A DNA stretch of 64,000 nucleotides from an uncultured Clostridia bacterium (GCA_934747805.1 CAKVHC010000001.1:91100-155099), one strand, 5' to 3'. Shown: positions 1-9,049, numbered from the stretch's first letter. A program made the numbers and translations. Notes: generated by a model from the letters alone, not told the origin.

Positions 1-326
1 AAAAACTCATAACTCCATTCAATCATTTGTGTTTTGAAATAATCTCCGAGTGACCAGTTGCCTAGCATCTCAAAAAATGTAAGGTGACAAATATCGCCCA
101 CTTCATCAATGTCGCCTGTACGCACGCATTTCTGCACATCGCACAAACGCTTGCCCATAGGGTGCGGCTGACCCAACAAGTATGGCACTAGTGGATGCAT
201 GCCAGCCGTGGTAAACAACACACTAGGGTCGTTTTCTGGAATAACGCTTGCTGATGCGATACGTTTGTGCCCTTTGCTAGTGTAAAAGTTAAACCATTTA
301 TCTAAAAGTTCTTGTCTTGTAATCAT
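1..326 (-). CDS. alaS: alanyl-tRNA synthetase, N-terminal part (cut by window edge)
   Basis: Charges tRNA-Ala with alanine in the cytoplasm. Only the first 108 codons are inside the window; the reading frame is open to base 1. The protein starts MITRQELLDKWFNFY and continues with the class II aminoacyl-tRNA synthetase start typical of AlaRS, including FTTAGMHPLVPYLLG, HPMGKRL, QKCVRTGDIDEVG and FFEMLGNWSLGDYF. These are well-known AlaRS N-terminal blocks. The start codon lies 3 bases after the glnS stop, and the likely ribosome site (GAAGGA) is inside the glnS end, so the two synthetase genes are probably co-transcribed and translationally coupled. Confidence 0.95.
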   Translation of the reverse strand, partial: MITRQELLDKWFNFYTSKGHKRIASASVIPENDPSVLFTTAGMHPLVPYLLGQPHPMGKRLCDVQKCVRTGDIDEVGDICHLTFFEMLGNWSLGDYFKTQMIEWSYEF

Positions 327-329
327 AAA

Positions 330-1952
330 TTATTTGCTGTCCTTCAAACTTACAGTTTCGTTGTAAATCAAATTGTTTTTATCTGCTTTGGTGTCGAGTA
401 TGTAATAGCCCATACGGACAAATTGCATCTGTTTATCTGCCTTGACTTTAGTGGCAAATTTTTCGATAAATCCGTGACGGACTTCTCGAGAATTCGGATT
501 GACAATCTCAGCCAAACGATCTGGATCAAAAGCTTCGCCTATCTTCAAAAGGTTGTTGAAATGATAGGTAGTCATAGGCACGCTATCAACCACGCTCACC
601 CAATGAATTGTGGCTTTTGGTTTAGCACTGCCGTCAGTCACGATTGAACATTCAAGGTGGTCGATTTCGCCTGCGTCGTTTTTCACCACTTTGTCGCAGC
701 GAATGATATAGCATCCCATTAGGCGTACAACATTGCCAGGATACAAACGGAAGAATTTTGGTGCTGGTTCTTCCATAAAGTCTTCTTTCTCAATATAAAG
801 CTCACGTGCAAAGACTGCCGTATGATGACCAGAATTCTCGACAGTTGGGTTGTTGCTGATATTCACCTTTTCAGTTTTCTTTTCTGCATAGTTGGTGATA
901 ACCACTTTCAATGGGTTAACAACAGCCATAACACGTTGTGCGGTCTTGTTCAAGTCTTCACGCACGCATGCTTCCAAAATGTGCGGCTGCACAAGGCTAT
1001 TAGATTTGCTCACGCCGATACGTGTGCAGAACTCACGCACGCTGCTAGCAGGGTAACCTTTACGACGTAGAGCACGTACGGTTGGCAAGCGTGGGTCGTC
1101 CCAGCCGTCAACATAACCAGAATTGACGAGCGTGTTTAGGAAACGTTTACTCATAACAGTGCCGTCAATATTCAAACGTGCAAATTCGATCTGTCTAGGT
1201 TTGCCAGCGATGGTGCGGCAGTGTTCAATCACCCAATCATACAATGGACGGTGATCTTCAAATTCCAGCGAGCATAATGAGTGAGTAATATTTTCGATAG
1301 CGTCTTCCAATGGGTGTGCAAAATCGTACATTGGATAAATGCACCATTTGTCGCCTGTGCGGAAATGTGACGTGTGCAAAATGCGATATATTACAGGGTC
1401 ACGCATATTAATGTTTGGGCTTGCCATGTCAATCTTGGCACGAAGCACTTTTTCGCCATCCTTAAACTCGCCTGCACGCATACGTGCAAACAAATCAAGG
1501 TTCTCTTCAATCGAACGATTGCGATATGGACTATCAGTGCCAGGTGTGGTGAGTGTGCCACGTGTCGCACTGATCTCTTCTGCACTCAGGTCGCACACGT
1601 ATGCCAGACCTTGCTTGATGAAGTCCACGGCGGTTTCGTAAATTTTCTCGTAATAGTCGCTCACATAAGCGCACTTATTCCACTTGAAACCTAGCCACTT
1701 AATGTCTTGCTTGATAGATTCAGCGTATTCTTCCTTTTCTTTGTTTGGGTTGGTATCGTCAAAACGCAAATTGGTGATGCCACCGAACTTCTGTGCGGTC
1801 AAAAAGTCGATGCAGACGGCTTTTGCGTGGCCAATATGCAAATAACCCGTTGGTTCAGGTGGGAAACGGGTGATAATCTTCTTTAAATGTTTTTTCTCAA
1901 TGTCTTCAACGATTGCTTGCTCGATAAAATTGCTTGGCTTAATTTCGTTCAT
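330..1952 (-). CDS. glnS: glutaminyl-tRNA synthetase
   Basis: Class I synthetase that charges tRNA-Gln directly. The 540-residue protein has the HIGH signature as HIGHAKA near residue 41, the PPEPTGYLHIGH block typical of GlnRS/GluRS, and the KMSKS loop as VMSKR near residue 267. The C-terminal anticodon-binding beta barrels are present, so the length is normal for GlnRS. The DDTNP and YPMYDFAHPLEDAIE segments favour GlnRS over GluRS. Many low-GC Gram-positives lack GlnRS and use the GatCAB route; this organism appears to have the direct enzyme. The start is preceded by AAGGAG and by a promoter at 1978-2006. alaS follows directly. Confidence 0.95.
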   Translation of the reverse strand: MNEIKPSNFIEQAIVEDIEKKHLKKIITRFPPEPTGYLHIGHAKAVCIDFLTAQKFGGITNLRFDDTNPNKEKEEYAESIKQDIKWLGFKWNKCAYVSDYYEKIYETAVDFIKQGLAYVCDLSAEEISATRGTLTTPGTDSPYRNRSIEENLDLFARMRAGEFKDGEKVLRAKIDMASPNINMRDPVIYRILHTSHFRTGDKWCIYPMYDFAHPLEDAIENITHSLCSLEFEDHRPLYDWVIEHCRTIAGKPRQIEFARLNIDGTVMSKRFLNTLVNSGYVDGWDDPRLPTVRALRRKGYPASSVREFCTRIGVSKSNSLVQPHILEACVREDLNKTAQRVMAVVNPLKVVITNYAEKKTEKVNISNNPTVENSGHHTAVFARELYIEKEDFMEEPAPKFFRLYPGNVVRLMGCYIIRCDKVVKNDAGEIDHLECSIVTDGSAKPKATIHWVSVVDSVPMTTYHFNNLLKIGEAFDPDRLAEIVNPNSREVRHGFIEKFATKVKADKQMQFVRMGYYILDTKADKNNLIYNETVSLKDSK

Positions 1953-1977
1953 AATAGAATGCTCCTTATATCATTGT

Positions 1978-2006
1978 ATTATATCAAATGCGTCACGATT
2001 AGGCAA
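1978..2006 (-). promoter_or_regulatory. sigma-A-type promoter of glnS-alaS
   Basis: On the minus strand, TTGCCT (2001-2006), 17 bases, then TATAAT (1978-1983), followed by AAGGAG and the glnS ATG. The match to the vegetative consensus is good; the -35 has two mismatches. Confidence 0.6.
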
Positions 2007-2115
2007 TAAAATAGAAACATAAATTGCATTTTGGTTTAGTTTTTTTGCTTAGTTTGTAAATACGTTCGTTTCTGCCACAAGAGAGAGCAGATTGCAGCTT
2101 AGTCACCTAATATAA

Positions 2116-2147
2116 AAACAAAAAAAGTGGTGCTACCCACTTTTATT
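2116..2147 (-). terminator. intrinsic terminator after the zinc-ribbon membrane protein gene
   Basis: Stem AAAAGTGG (2123-2130) pairs with CCACTTTT (2137-2144) around a short loop. Read leftward it is followed by a T-rich run. It sits 46 bases past the stop of the gene ending at 2193. Confidence 0.65.
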
Positions 2148-2192
2148 TTATTCTTTAAAGCATGATGTTGCAACTAGTAGACATTTACAAAA

Positions 2193-3038
2193 TTATTCCA
2201 GACTTGCACCGCAATTAGGGCATTTTTTGTCGTCTGGACTGAGTTTGCTATTGCAATATGGACAATGACGATTCAAACGCTCTACTTCGGCCGCTTCTTT
2301 TGCTTTTTCTTCAGCAGCTTTGGCTTCTTCTTTCTGTTTGCTCTTGATCACAATCATAATGGCACCTGCAATGCAAGCAGCAAGTGCTATGCTGGCAACA
2401 GTGATAATGGTTATGTTGATTTTTTTGCCATTTACACAACTGATATACTCACCATCGTCTGTCAACGGAATGTTTTTGTAGTCAATGTTGATAGAATCTG
2501 TGTTGGCTGTGATAGGCTTGGAGTTGACTGCAAATTGCATAACGTCGCCAATACGGATTGAACTTATGGTTTCTGCAGTGTAGACATAGAAAGTGTAACC
2601 ATTCAAATCTTTCTCCACGCCAGTTGCATCAGTGTACTTGATAGTATACGTAAAATACCAGCGGTCGCTGTCCTCACTGTAGAATCTATCTGTCACTACG
2701 CCGTCAACCACATATCCTTCGTTCGATTCGGCGTACTCGATCATGTCTAGATAGTATTCACGGTCAACTTCAATCTTTTTGATGGCCTGATTGTTTACAC
2801 CCAACGTAATTGAAAGAGTGACAATCAAGAATACCGCCATAAACATAAGCGTTGCCAAAAATGAAAGAATGCCGGCACGCCTTTCATTGATCACGTAAAA
2901 ATTAGGTCCAATATGAAATCTCATTGGGCCATGTGAACGTCTACCGCCACTGCCTGAACTTCTGTGAAAACCGCCTCCGAAACTGCTGCCGCCTGAAAAG
3001 TGACTACCGCCACCACCGCCGTGTGAACCACTTGGCAT
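2193..3038 (-). CDS. membrane protein with Gly/Ser-rich N-terminus and C-terminal zinc ribbon
   Basis: Function unknown. The 281-residue protein has a low-complexity Gly/Ser/His-rich head (residues 1-40), a first membrane helix around 55-78, a predicted extracytoplasmic domain of about 115 residues, a second helix near 207-228, an Ala/Glu/Lys-rich helix, and a C-terminal zinc ribbon CPYCNSKLSPDDKKCPNC. This places the metal knuckle in the cytoplasm. The architecture resembles poorly characterised DUF3592-like membrane proteins of Firmicutes, but that assignment is only an impression. A strong AGGAGG precedes the start. It has its own terminator and is a single-gene unit. Confidence 0.75.
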   Translation of the reverse strand: MPSGSHGGGGGSHFSGGSSFGGGFHRSSGSGGRRSHGPMRFHIGPNFYVINERRAGILSFLATLMFMAVFLIVTLSITLGVNNQAIKKIEVDREYYLDMIEYAESNEGYVVDGVVTDRFYSEDSDRWYFTYTIKYTDATGVEKDLNGYTFYVYTAETISSIRIGDVMQFAVNSKPITANTDSINIDYKNIPLTDDGEYISCVNGKKINITIITVASIALAACIAGAIMIVIKSKQKEEAKAAEEKAKEAAEVERLNRHCPYCNSKLSPDDKKCPNCGASLE

Positions 3039-3181
3039 AACTACCTCCTAAATTGTTTAAAGATGAAACGCAATGTTATCATCAATAACCTTTAAATATA
3101 TTTTTATTATAACAAAATAATTGTTGAAAGAAAAGAGTTTTTTTATTTATTTTAAATTAATAAAAATATTTTTAAAAATAA

Positions 3182-3787
3182 TTAATTCAATTCTTTTAAT
3201 TTAATAAATTTAATAAATGGCATTTTAATTGCAGAAATAGTTAAATAATAAATATTTTTTTCTAAATCTGTTATTTTAAAAGGATTTTTACTTATTTTTT
3301 TCTTATTTTCTTTCATTTTTTCAATGCTGCCGAACAATTTTAATTCGCTTTCAAAATCTGTCCAGCACATAGTGTAAAAATTATTTTTATTTTTTTCTTT
3401 TTGTTTATTTATTTTTTTTATTTTTTTTGGGAAAAATCTTTCTGCTATTTTTTCATCGTACTCTTTGACTATTTGCACGTCCAGCCCGAGTGGGCGTTTG
3501 TCAACTGCAACAGCCACTAAATTATTGCTATGCGAAATGTTGAAATAAAATTCGTCGTTCAATAGTCTTGGTTTGCCAGATTCGTCACGAACGATCTCAA
3601 GCGAATCAAGGTCTAATTTGTAAACCTTCTCGGTCAAAAATCTCAGCATTAGATACGAAGCAAATGTGCGGGTCTTGTCTTCAACACTTTTGTACTCTTC
3701 TATTCGCTTGGCAAAATAAGGCGAAGCCACCTTTTCGCCGTCATATTTAAAATTGTAAATATCGTATACACAAACTTTCATACTCAT
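3182..3787 (-). CDS. 4'-phosphopantetheinyl transferase superfamily protein
   Basis: Likely transfers the phosphopantetheine arm of CoA onto a carrier protein. The family pattern is visible in order: ESGKPRL, FNISHSNN, then LGLDVQIV (metal-binding Asp) near the middle, RFFPKK, and WTDFESELK. Oddity: the usual W-x-x-K-E-x-x-x-K motif has Phe in place of the first Lys, while the Glu and last Lys are kept. The C-terminal third is Lys/Ile-rich and divergent. I chose the ATG at 3787 because GGAG lies 6 bases upstream; an earlier ATG at 3799 has no ribosome site. No carrier protein or synthase gene is nearby, so the substrate is unknown. Confidence 0.75.
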   Translation of the reverse strand: MSMKVCVYDIYNFKYDGEKVASPYFAKRIEEYKSVEDKTRTFASYLMLRFLTEKVYKLDLDSLEIVRDESGKPRLLNDEFYFNISHSNNLVAVAVDKRPLGLDVQIVKEYDEKIAERFFPKKIKKINKQKEKNKNNFYTMCWTDFESELKLFGSIEKMKENKKKISKNPFKITDLEKNIYYLTISAIKMPFIKFIKLKELN

Positions 3788-3843
3788 TATCAACTCCATT
3801 ATATCTAATTTTACATAATTTGCAAACTATTGAAAAATATTTT

Positions 3844-3872
3844 TTGACTTGACGCCACAAAAATGCTAAAAT
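3844..3872 (+). promoter_or_regulatory. promoter of the metallopeptidase-XRE pair
   Basis: TTGACT (3844-3849), 17 bases, TAAAAT (3867-3872), followed by TTAGGAG and the ATG at 3890. Confidence 0.55.
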
Positions 3873-3889
3873 TTGGTTAGGAGAATACT

Positions 3890-4513
3890 ATGTGCTTCAG
3901 GTTTATTACCTACAATAAATTTAAGGAAGACAAATGGGAAGAGTTGAGCCCTGAAGAACGACTCAATACTTATCAGAAGTTGGAAAACATTCAAGCGAAG
4001 AAACTGGGTCGACCTGCCTACACCATTACACCGAATTATTCGTGGGCGGAAAACGTTAACGGCGAGTGTTCAAGCAAATATAAGACAATTCAAATCAATC
4101 AACGTTTTTTGTACGAACCTGAACTCAGATTTTTGGGGATGATGACAATCTTTCACGAAGGCAGGCACGCTTTCCAATACGAGAGCTGTTTCGGCGAGAA
4201 CGAGCCATTCAGGTTTAGCCGAGCATATAGATGGAAACGCAACTTTGAGGGTTACATTAATGGGCTGACGGACAAATACTCGTTCTACTCAATGCAGCCT
4301 GTCGAGCTCGACGCCAACAAATACGCCATTAACCGAATGCTAGACTTTCAGCACCGCTTCCGCTATGAGCCGCTCTATCACCGCACTCTCACCTTTAAGG
4401 AAAACGCTATGGAAAACGCCAAAGATGTGGCACGCAAAGAGCTAGGCATTTTCTACAAATGGAAAGTCGCACGCCGCACCAAACGTGAACGTGAAAAAAA
4501 TCATTATGAATAA
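3890..4513 (+). CDS. putative zinc metallopeptidase (HEGRH)
   Basis: Predicted cytoplasmic metallopeptidase of 207 residues; no signal peptide. The zinc motif HEGRH is at residues 89-93 in the context MTIFHEGRHAFQYE, preceded by a beta strand TIQINQRFL. A plausible third ligand is E139 in PVELDANKYA. This order (strand with I-x-I-N, then HExxH, then an acidic helix) recalls the ImmA/IrrE peptidases that cleave XRE repressors, although I cannot assign the family firmly. An XRE-type DNA-binding gene follows after 10 bases, which fits that idea, although ImmA usually comes after its repressor. The C-terminus is Arg/Lys-rich. Confidence 0.7.
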   Translation: MCFRFITYNKFKEDKWEELSPEERLNTYQKLENIQAKKLGRPAYTITPNYSWAENVNGECSSKYKTIQINQRFLYEPELRFLGMMTIFHEGRHAFQYESCFGENEPFRFSRAYRWKRNFEGYINGLTDKYSFYSMQPVELDANKYAINRMLDFQHRFRYEPLYHRTLTFKENAMENAKDVARKELGIFYKWKVARRTKREREKNHYE

Positions 4514-4523
4514 AGGAAACATT

Positions 4524-4763
4524 ATGAACACTGGCAGAGCGATAGCAATGAGAATTTCTCAATTATTAGTGCAAAACAATATGTCGCAATATCAACTATC
4601 TAAAAAGGTTGCCTTGCCCGAATCAACTTTGCGATCGATAATTAATGAGAAATGTAAAACGGCAAATCTTGACACAATTACATTAATATGCCAAGGCTTT
4701 GAAATCACATTGTCACAGTTCTTCGATAGCCCGCTATTCTCAATGGAAAATTTGGATCTATAA
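4524..4763 (+). CDS. XRE-family helix-turn-helix regulator
   Basis: A 79-residue protein made almost wholly of one Cro/C1-type helix-turn-helix: NNMSQYQLSKKVALPESTLRSII, then LDTITLICQGFEITLSQFF. I chose the ATG at 4524 because AAAGGA lies just upstream; upstream ATGs at 4485 and 4506 overlap the previous gene. It is in one operon with the HEGRH metallopeptidase. Its target is unknown; the pair could be a repressor with its cleaving protease, or a small regulatory module. Confidence 0.85.
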   Translation: MNTGRAIAMRISQLLVQNNMSQYQLSKKVALPESTLRSIINEKCKTANLDTITLICQGFEITLSQFFDSPLFSMENLDL

Positions 4764-4790
4764 AAAAAAGAAGCGCAATGCTTCTTTTTT
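4764..4790. terminator. bidirectional intrinsic terminator
   Basis: Stem AAAAAGAAGC / GCTTCTTTTT with a 5-base loop. It has A- and T-runs on both sides, so it can end the XRE gene (rightward) and pgsA (leftward, stop at 4789). Confidence 0.8.
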
Positions 4791-5364
4791 AGTCTTTGAA
4801 TGCCTCTTTGTTTTTGGTCATATAGTTAATGCCTGAGATGATTGTGAGCAAGACGCTAATGCCAAGGAATACATTGCACACCCACATAAGCACAGTGTTG
4901 AATGTGCAGACACCTATTTCAGTCATAAGCAGTGAATAGAGCAAGAAGCCAGTGAGTGCCACCATTTGCGAAACGGTCTTATACTTGCCAAGTTTATCAG
5001 CGGCAATCACCACGCCTTTTGTGGCAGCGAGTTGACGAAGAGCCGCCACCATAAACTCACGACCGATAACGATTGTGAGCGTAATCACGCCAAAATACAT
5101 ATTGACTGTGCCGTCAGCGACAATCATAAACAGCACGGTGCTGGTCAAAAGTTTGTCGGCAATCGGGTCAAGGAATTTGCCGAAATTGGTGATAAGGTTA
5201 TATTTGCGAGCAATCTTGCCGTCTAGCATATCTGTAAACGACGCAAGCAAGAAAAGCACTAGTGCCACCACTTTGCAATATGGGAACATTGGCACTAGAT
5301 AGAAAAGCATAATGAATGGAATCATGATTATGCGGCTGAGCGTGAGTTTGTTGGGTAGATTCAT
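4789..5364 (-). CDS. pgsA: CDP-diacylglycerol--glycerol-3-phosphate 3-phosphatidyltransferase
   Basis: Makes phosphatidylglycerol phosphate, the first committed step to phosphatidylglycerol and cardiolipin, in the cytoplasmic membrane. The CDP-alcohol phosphatidyltransferase signature D-G-x2-A-R-x8-G-x3-D-x3-D is visible as DMLDGKIARKYNLITNFGKF followed by LDPIADK, near residues 45-73. The 191 residues hold about five membrane helices, normal for the family. It lies downstream of ftsK, as in Bacillus-type genomes where spoIIIE and pgsA are close. Confidence 0.95.
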   Translation of the reverse strand: MNLPNKLTLSRIIMIPFIMLFYLVPMFPYCKVVALVLFLLASFTDMLDGKIARKYNLITNFGKFLDPIADKLLTSTVLFMIVADGTVNMYFGVITLTIVIGREFMVAALRQLAATKGVVIAADKLGKYKTVSQMVALTGFLLYSLLMTEIGVCTFNTVLMWVCNVFLGISVLLTIISGINYMTKNKEAFKD

Positions 5365-5426
5365 ATTTTCTCCTTAGATTTAATTCATTATAACATTGAA
5401 ATCTGCTGTTGTAAAACAAAATAGAC

Positions 5427-5452
5427 AAAAAAACTGCTCACGGCAGTTTTTT
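5427..5452 (-). terminator. intrinsic terminator of ftsK
   Basis: Stem AAAAAACTGC / GCAGTTTTTT with a short loop, at the ftsK stop codon; leftward reading ends in a T-run. Confidence 0.75.
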
Positions 5453-8297
5453 AGTTTGGAAACAATCTATCAAGGTCGTCAAGGGTGACCAAAACTTGAC
5501 GTGGTTTTCCGCTTTCCATTTTCGATACTAAATGGTGATATTCCAGTTGGTCCATAATGCGACCAGCTCGTGCGAAGCCGACGCCGAACCTACGTTGGAT
5601 GCCCGATGCCGACGCCGAGTTGGATTCGATGAAATATCTGAGCACTTGTTTAGCGAGTGGGTCGAGTTGGGTGTTCATTTCGCCTGACGTAATTGGGTCG
5701 TCTTGTTTGGCAAAAATTTCTTTTTCAATGTTGGCATCAAACTTGGCAGGGTTGTTCATTTTGACGAAATCTACGATTGCATTAATCTCTTCGCTAGACA
5801 CATACGCACCTTGTACACGGCGTGGCACTGGAGCGTCGTTAGGTTTGAAGAGCATATCGCCCTTGCCGAGCAAACTTTCTGCGCCTGCACAGTCTAGCAC
5901 TGTCTTGCTATCTGCAAAGTTGGTGAGTGCAAATGCGATGCGACTTGGGAAGTTGGTCTTGATTGTGCCGGTGATAACATCGACACTTGGGCGTTGGGTG
6001 GCAACGATTAGGTGAATGCCACTCGCACGAGCCTTTTGAGCGAGGCGCATGAGTCGTTCTTCAATCTCACGCTTGTTTTCACTCATAAGGTCAGCCAGCT
6101 CGTCAATGATGATGACAATATATTTCATCTTTTCGAGCGTGCCGTTCTTCACCAAATCCATATTGTTGTATTCTTTAATATTTACGACATGGTGCTTTTG
6201 CAGGATCATATATCTGCGTTCCATCTCCTTGATCGCCCAATTGAGTGCGTTAATGGCTTGAGCCTTTTCCGTGATGACGTGTGGCGTGAGCAAATGTGGC
6301 AAGCCATTGTAGTTGGAAAATTCTACACGCTTAGGGTCGACCAAAATGATACGCAAGTCGTCCGGACTAGCCTTGTATATCATGGACAAAATCATGGTGT
6401 TTAGGCAGACGGATTTACCTGAACCAGTCGAGCCTGCCACCAGCACATGATAGAGTTTGTCAAGGTTGCAATATTGGATATTGCCCGAAATGTCCTTGCC
6501 CAATGCCATGCAAATTGGACTCTGACGGAGCCAATAATCCTTGCTGGAAATAATCTCTTGCAAATATACTGGGCTGACCTTGTCGTTAGGCACTTCAATG
6601 CCGACTGCGTTCTTGCCTGGAATTGGGGCTTCGATACGCACAGCACCGTTTGAAGCAAGTGCATAGGCAATGTCTTCAGCATGACGGTCAATCATCTTGA
6701 CCGAAATTCCGCTCGGCATACTAAGTTCATAGCGTGTAACAGCAGGACCTTTCGTCACGGCAATAACCTTGGCTGGCACTTTAAACTCTTCAAGCGACTT
6801 TTCTAGGCGGTCAATGTTGTCTTGCGTCTTTGCCGAGTCGTCGTCATCTGTCTTTTCCACGAGTTTGAGCAGGCTGACAGGTGGTTTGACATAAGGTCGG
6901 CTCTCTTCCACCTTGACCGGCTCGACAGGGGTCGGATTGTATGCTGGTTGTGTAGGTTGGCTCAAGCCTGTGCTATATGTTGGCTCGCTAGGAGCAAAGA
7001 TTGGTGAAATAGGCTCTCGTGTCTGCGAGTTTATCTCACGTGGAGTTGATTCAAATATCCTATTAGGTTCATTATATTGATTTTGTTTCGGCTGATAAGC
7101 CTCTGCATCCTTTCGGCTCAGTGCGTCTGCAGCCATTTTGTCGTAATCGATTGGAGAGTCGTTTGTCTCTGTTTCACTACTTTCAATCTCACTATCCAAC
7201 TCCTCGATCTCATCATAGTTTTCATCAAGCGAATTATCCACAAATTCATCAACTTTGTGGATAGGTTCTGCGTTCGACACAGAAATGTCTTCAGCTGGCT
7301 TACGATTGAAATTGTTTATCTCGTCCGGACTGCGCTTTATGGTCTTTGGAGTGGAATATGCCGAATAATCAATCTTAGATTCGTTCGACTCCACTTTGCT
7401 AGGCGTGTATTGAGACTTTATTGCTTCATAATCGCTATTACGATTGGTGTTGACAAAAATGTCGCTATCCGACTTTTTCACAGGTGGTGGCGGAATCACT
7501 GGCTCAGGCGGAGTCAAAATGTATTCTCGTGTTAGTTCTGGTCGGCTGGCAGGTTTCTTTGGCAAAACGTCCGGCATATCGCTCGAAATTATCTTTGCTT
7601 TGTTGTTGCTGAGCCCCAACTTGATGCGTGCAATCTCGGCTTTGTCTTTTTCATTCTTGGCGTCGAGTGTGATTGGCTGGGGTTCTTTGTAGTCTTGAAT
7701 TGGGATGAAACTCAGAGTCGAAATCTGCGACTGCTTTGGCGAGTATTTTTGGCGTGCCACATATTCTATGAGCAAGCTTACGAAAATTGTAAGCATTATA
7801 GCCAAAGTGATATACGTTCCTACTTTGCCGAGTAATTTAACTATTGGGTGCAAAATTACGCTGAGCAGCAGTCCGCCCGCACTTATTCCCGACGAGTAGG
7901 TCATATCCAAAAATTTGCCATATGGCTGCAAAACATAGTCATTGCACAAAATGAGTTGCAAGATGAGCATTAGGGTCAAGAATATGATTGAAAGATAAAC
8001 AACATAGCGTTTGTTGACCTTGTATTTCTTCACTTTGATAAGGAATAGCGAGATGATGATTGTGCACACGAGTGCTGGGTAAATCACCAACCCAAACACG
8101 CCCGTGAAAAAGCGCTTAAATATATCGACAGGCAAGACGCACAATACGAAAGCAAGCAAACATACACCCGCAACAATCCATTTGGCATTAAACTTGCGTT
8201 TTGGCTTATCGGGTTGCTCGGTGCGCTCCTTTTTGACGCGTTCTTTTTTAGGCTTTTCAGGTTTTGGCAATTTTGAAGTGGAAGTGTAAATCGGCAT
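5451..8297 (-). CDS. ftsK: DNA translocase FtsK/SpoIIIE
   Basis: Septum-located hexameric ATPase that pumps chromosomal DNA into daughter cells or forespores. The 948-residue protein has a basic Pro/Lys-rich N-terminus, four or five membrane helices (about residues 40-190), a long acidic, Pro/Gln/Ser-rich linker (about 200-480), then the motor: an alpha region with VIAVTKGPAVTRYEL, Walker A VAGSTGSGKSVCL, Walker B YIVIIIDELADLM, and RPSVDVITG. It ends with the winged-helix gamma domain that reads KOPS/SRS sites (SASASGIQRRFGVGFARAGRIMDQLE). I chose ATG 8297 with AGGGGG upstream; a TTG at 8303 is the alternative. It lies between ylxY and pgsA. Confidence 0.95.
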   Translation of the reverse strand: MPIYTSTSKLPKPEKPKKERVKKERTEQPDKPKRKFNAKWIVAGVCLLAFVLCVLPVDIFKRFFTGVFGLVIYPALVCTIIISLFLIKVKKYKVNKRYVVYLSIIFLTLMLILQLILCNDYVLQPYGKFLDMTYSSGISAGGLLLSVILHPIVKLLGKVGTYITLAIMLTIFVSLLIEYVARQKYSPKQSQISTLSFIPIQDYKEPQPITLDAKNEKDKAEIARIKLGLSNNKAKIISSDMPDVLPKKPASRPELTREYILTPPEPVIPPPPVKKSDSDIFVNTNRNSDYEAIKSQYTPSKVESNESKIDYSAYSTPKTIKRSPDEINNFNRKPAEDISVSNAEPIHKVDEFVDNSLDENYDEIEELDSEIESSETETNDSPIDYDKMAADALSRKDAEAYQPKQNQYNEPNRIFESTPREINSQTREPISPIFAPSEPTYSTGLSQPTQPAYNPTPVEPVKVEESRPYVKPPVSLLKLVEKTDDDDSAKTQDNIDRLEKSLEEFKVPAKVIAVTKGPAVTRYELSMPSGISVKMIDRHAEDIAYALASNGAVRIEAPIPGKNAVGIEVPNDKVSPVYLQEIISSKDYWLRQSPICMALGKDISGNIQYCNLDKLYHVLVAGSTGSGKSVCLNTMILSMIYKASPDDLRIILVDPKRVEFSNYNGLPHLLTPHVITEKAQAINALNWAIKEMERRYMILQKHHVVNIKEYNNMDLVKNGTLEKMKYIVIIIDELADLMSENKREIEERLMRLAQKARASGIHLIVATQRPSVDVITGTIKTNFPSRIAFALTNFADSKTVLDCAGAESLLGKGDMLFKPNDAPVPRRVQGAYVSSEEINAIVDFVKMNNPAKFDANIEKEIFAKQDDPITSGEMNTQLDPLAKQVLRYFIESNSASASGIQRRFGVGFARAGRIMDQLEYHHLVSKMESGKPRQVLVTLDDLDRLFPN

Positions 8298-8347
8298 AGA
8301 CAAACCCCCTTATGCCTAATTATAAACAAAAAATAAGAAAAAAACAA

Positions 8348-9049
8348 TTAAATTATGGACATTATGTTGTCACTGACGCTAACAAGTTGTATTCCGACAC
8401 GCGTGTAGGCGTTAATCACGCTAGGCAGAGCCTCCAAAGTGTGCGCGGTTGGGTGCATTAGAATGAGATTGCCGTTTTGAATCTTTTTGGTGGCGCGCTT
8501 GAAAACCAAATCGCTCGACTTATCTCGCCAGTCAATCGTGTCCAGCGTCCACATAATAGTTTTGTAGTTGAGTGTGTTGCAGATTTCCACAGTGGTGCGG
8601 TTATACGCCCCGCTTGGTGGTGCAAAAAGCGTCATTTCCACGCCCGTCAACTGCTTGATAAGGTCATGGCAGGTAGTAATTTCCTGTCGCTGACGTTCAA
8701 CGCTTATTTTATCGTGGTCTTTGTGCAAATATCCGTGATTGCCTATCTCGAATCCGTTATCCACAATTTTCTTAACGAGTTCTGGGTTTCGGCTCGCCCA
8801 ACTGCCACCCACAAAGAATGTGGCCTTTGCTCCGCCCTCGCTCAGTGCGTGCATAATTGGCTCGATAAACTCGCTCCCCTGATAGACGTTTATCATGAGG
8901 CTGGCATTGGGCTTGGTGGTGTCGCCGTTGTAATACACACCTTCCGTCTTGGCACTCGCCACAATCGAGTCAAACGGCAACGCTAGGCACAAAAGTCCCA
9001 TAAGCATAACGCCGATAATAACATTAGACACCCACGCTTTTCTCTGCAT
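8348..9049 (-). CDS. ylxY: YlxY-type polysaccharide deacetylase homologue, probably catalytically impaired
   Basis: NodB-fold protein of 233 residues with an N-terminal signal anchor (residues 8-32). The usual catalytic motif TFDDG is replaced by INVYQGS, and the RPPYG motif by APPSGAYN, whereas the HGYLH metal motif, WTLDTIDW and LILMHP are kept. Loss of the catalytic Asp pair is what is known for the sporulation-associated YlxY family, and the position directly after pnp matches Bacillus subtilis (rpsO-pnpA-ylxY). The role there is unclear. Its ribosome site lies inside the hairpin at 9050-9086, so expression may be coupled to read-through from pnp. Confidence 0.85.
   Translation of the reverse strand: MQRKAWVSNVIIGVMLMGLLCLALPFDSIVASAKTEGVYYNGDTTKPNASLMINVYQGSEFIEPIMHALSEGGAKATFFVGGSWASRNPELVKKIVDNGFEIGNHGYLHKDHDKISVERQRQEITTCHDLIKQLTGVEMTLFAPPSGAYNRTTVEICNTLNYKTIMWTLDTIDWRDKSSDLVFKRATKKIQNGNLILMHPTAHTLEALPSVINAYTRVGIQLVSVSDNIMSII

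Noticed and set aside
1339..1694. Overlapping 100-106 codon ORFs opposite glnS
   Set aside because: Antisense shadows of a well-supported synthetase gene.
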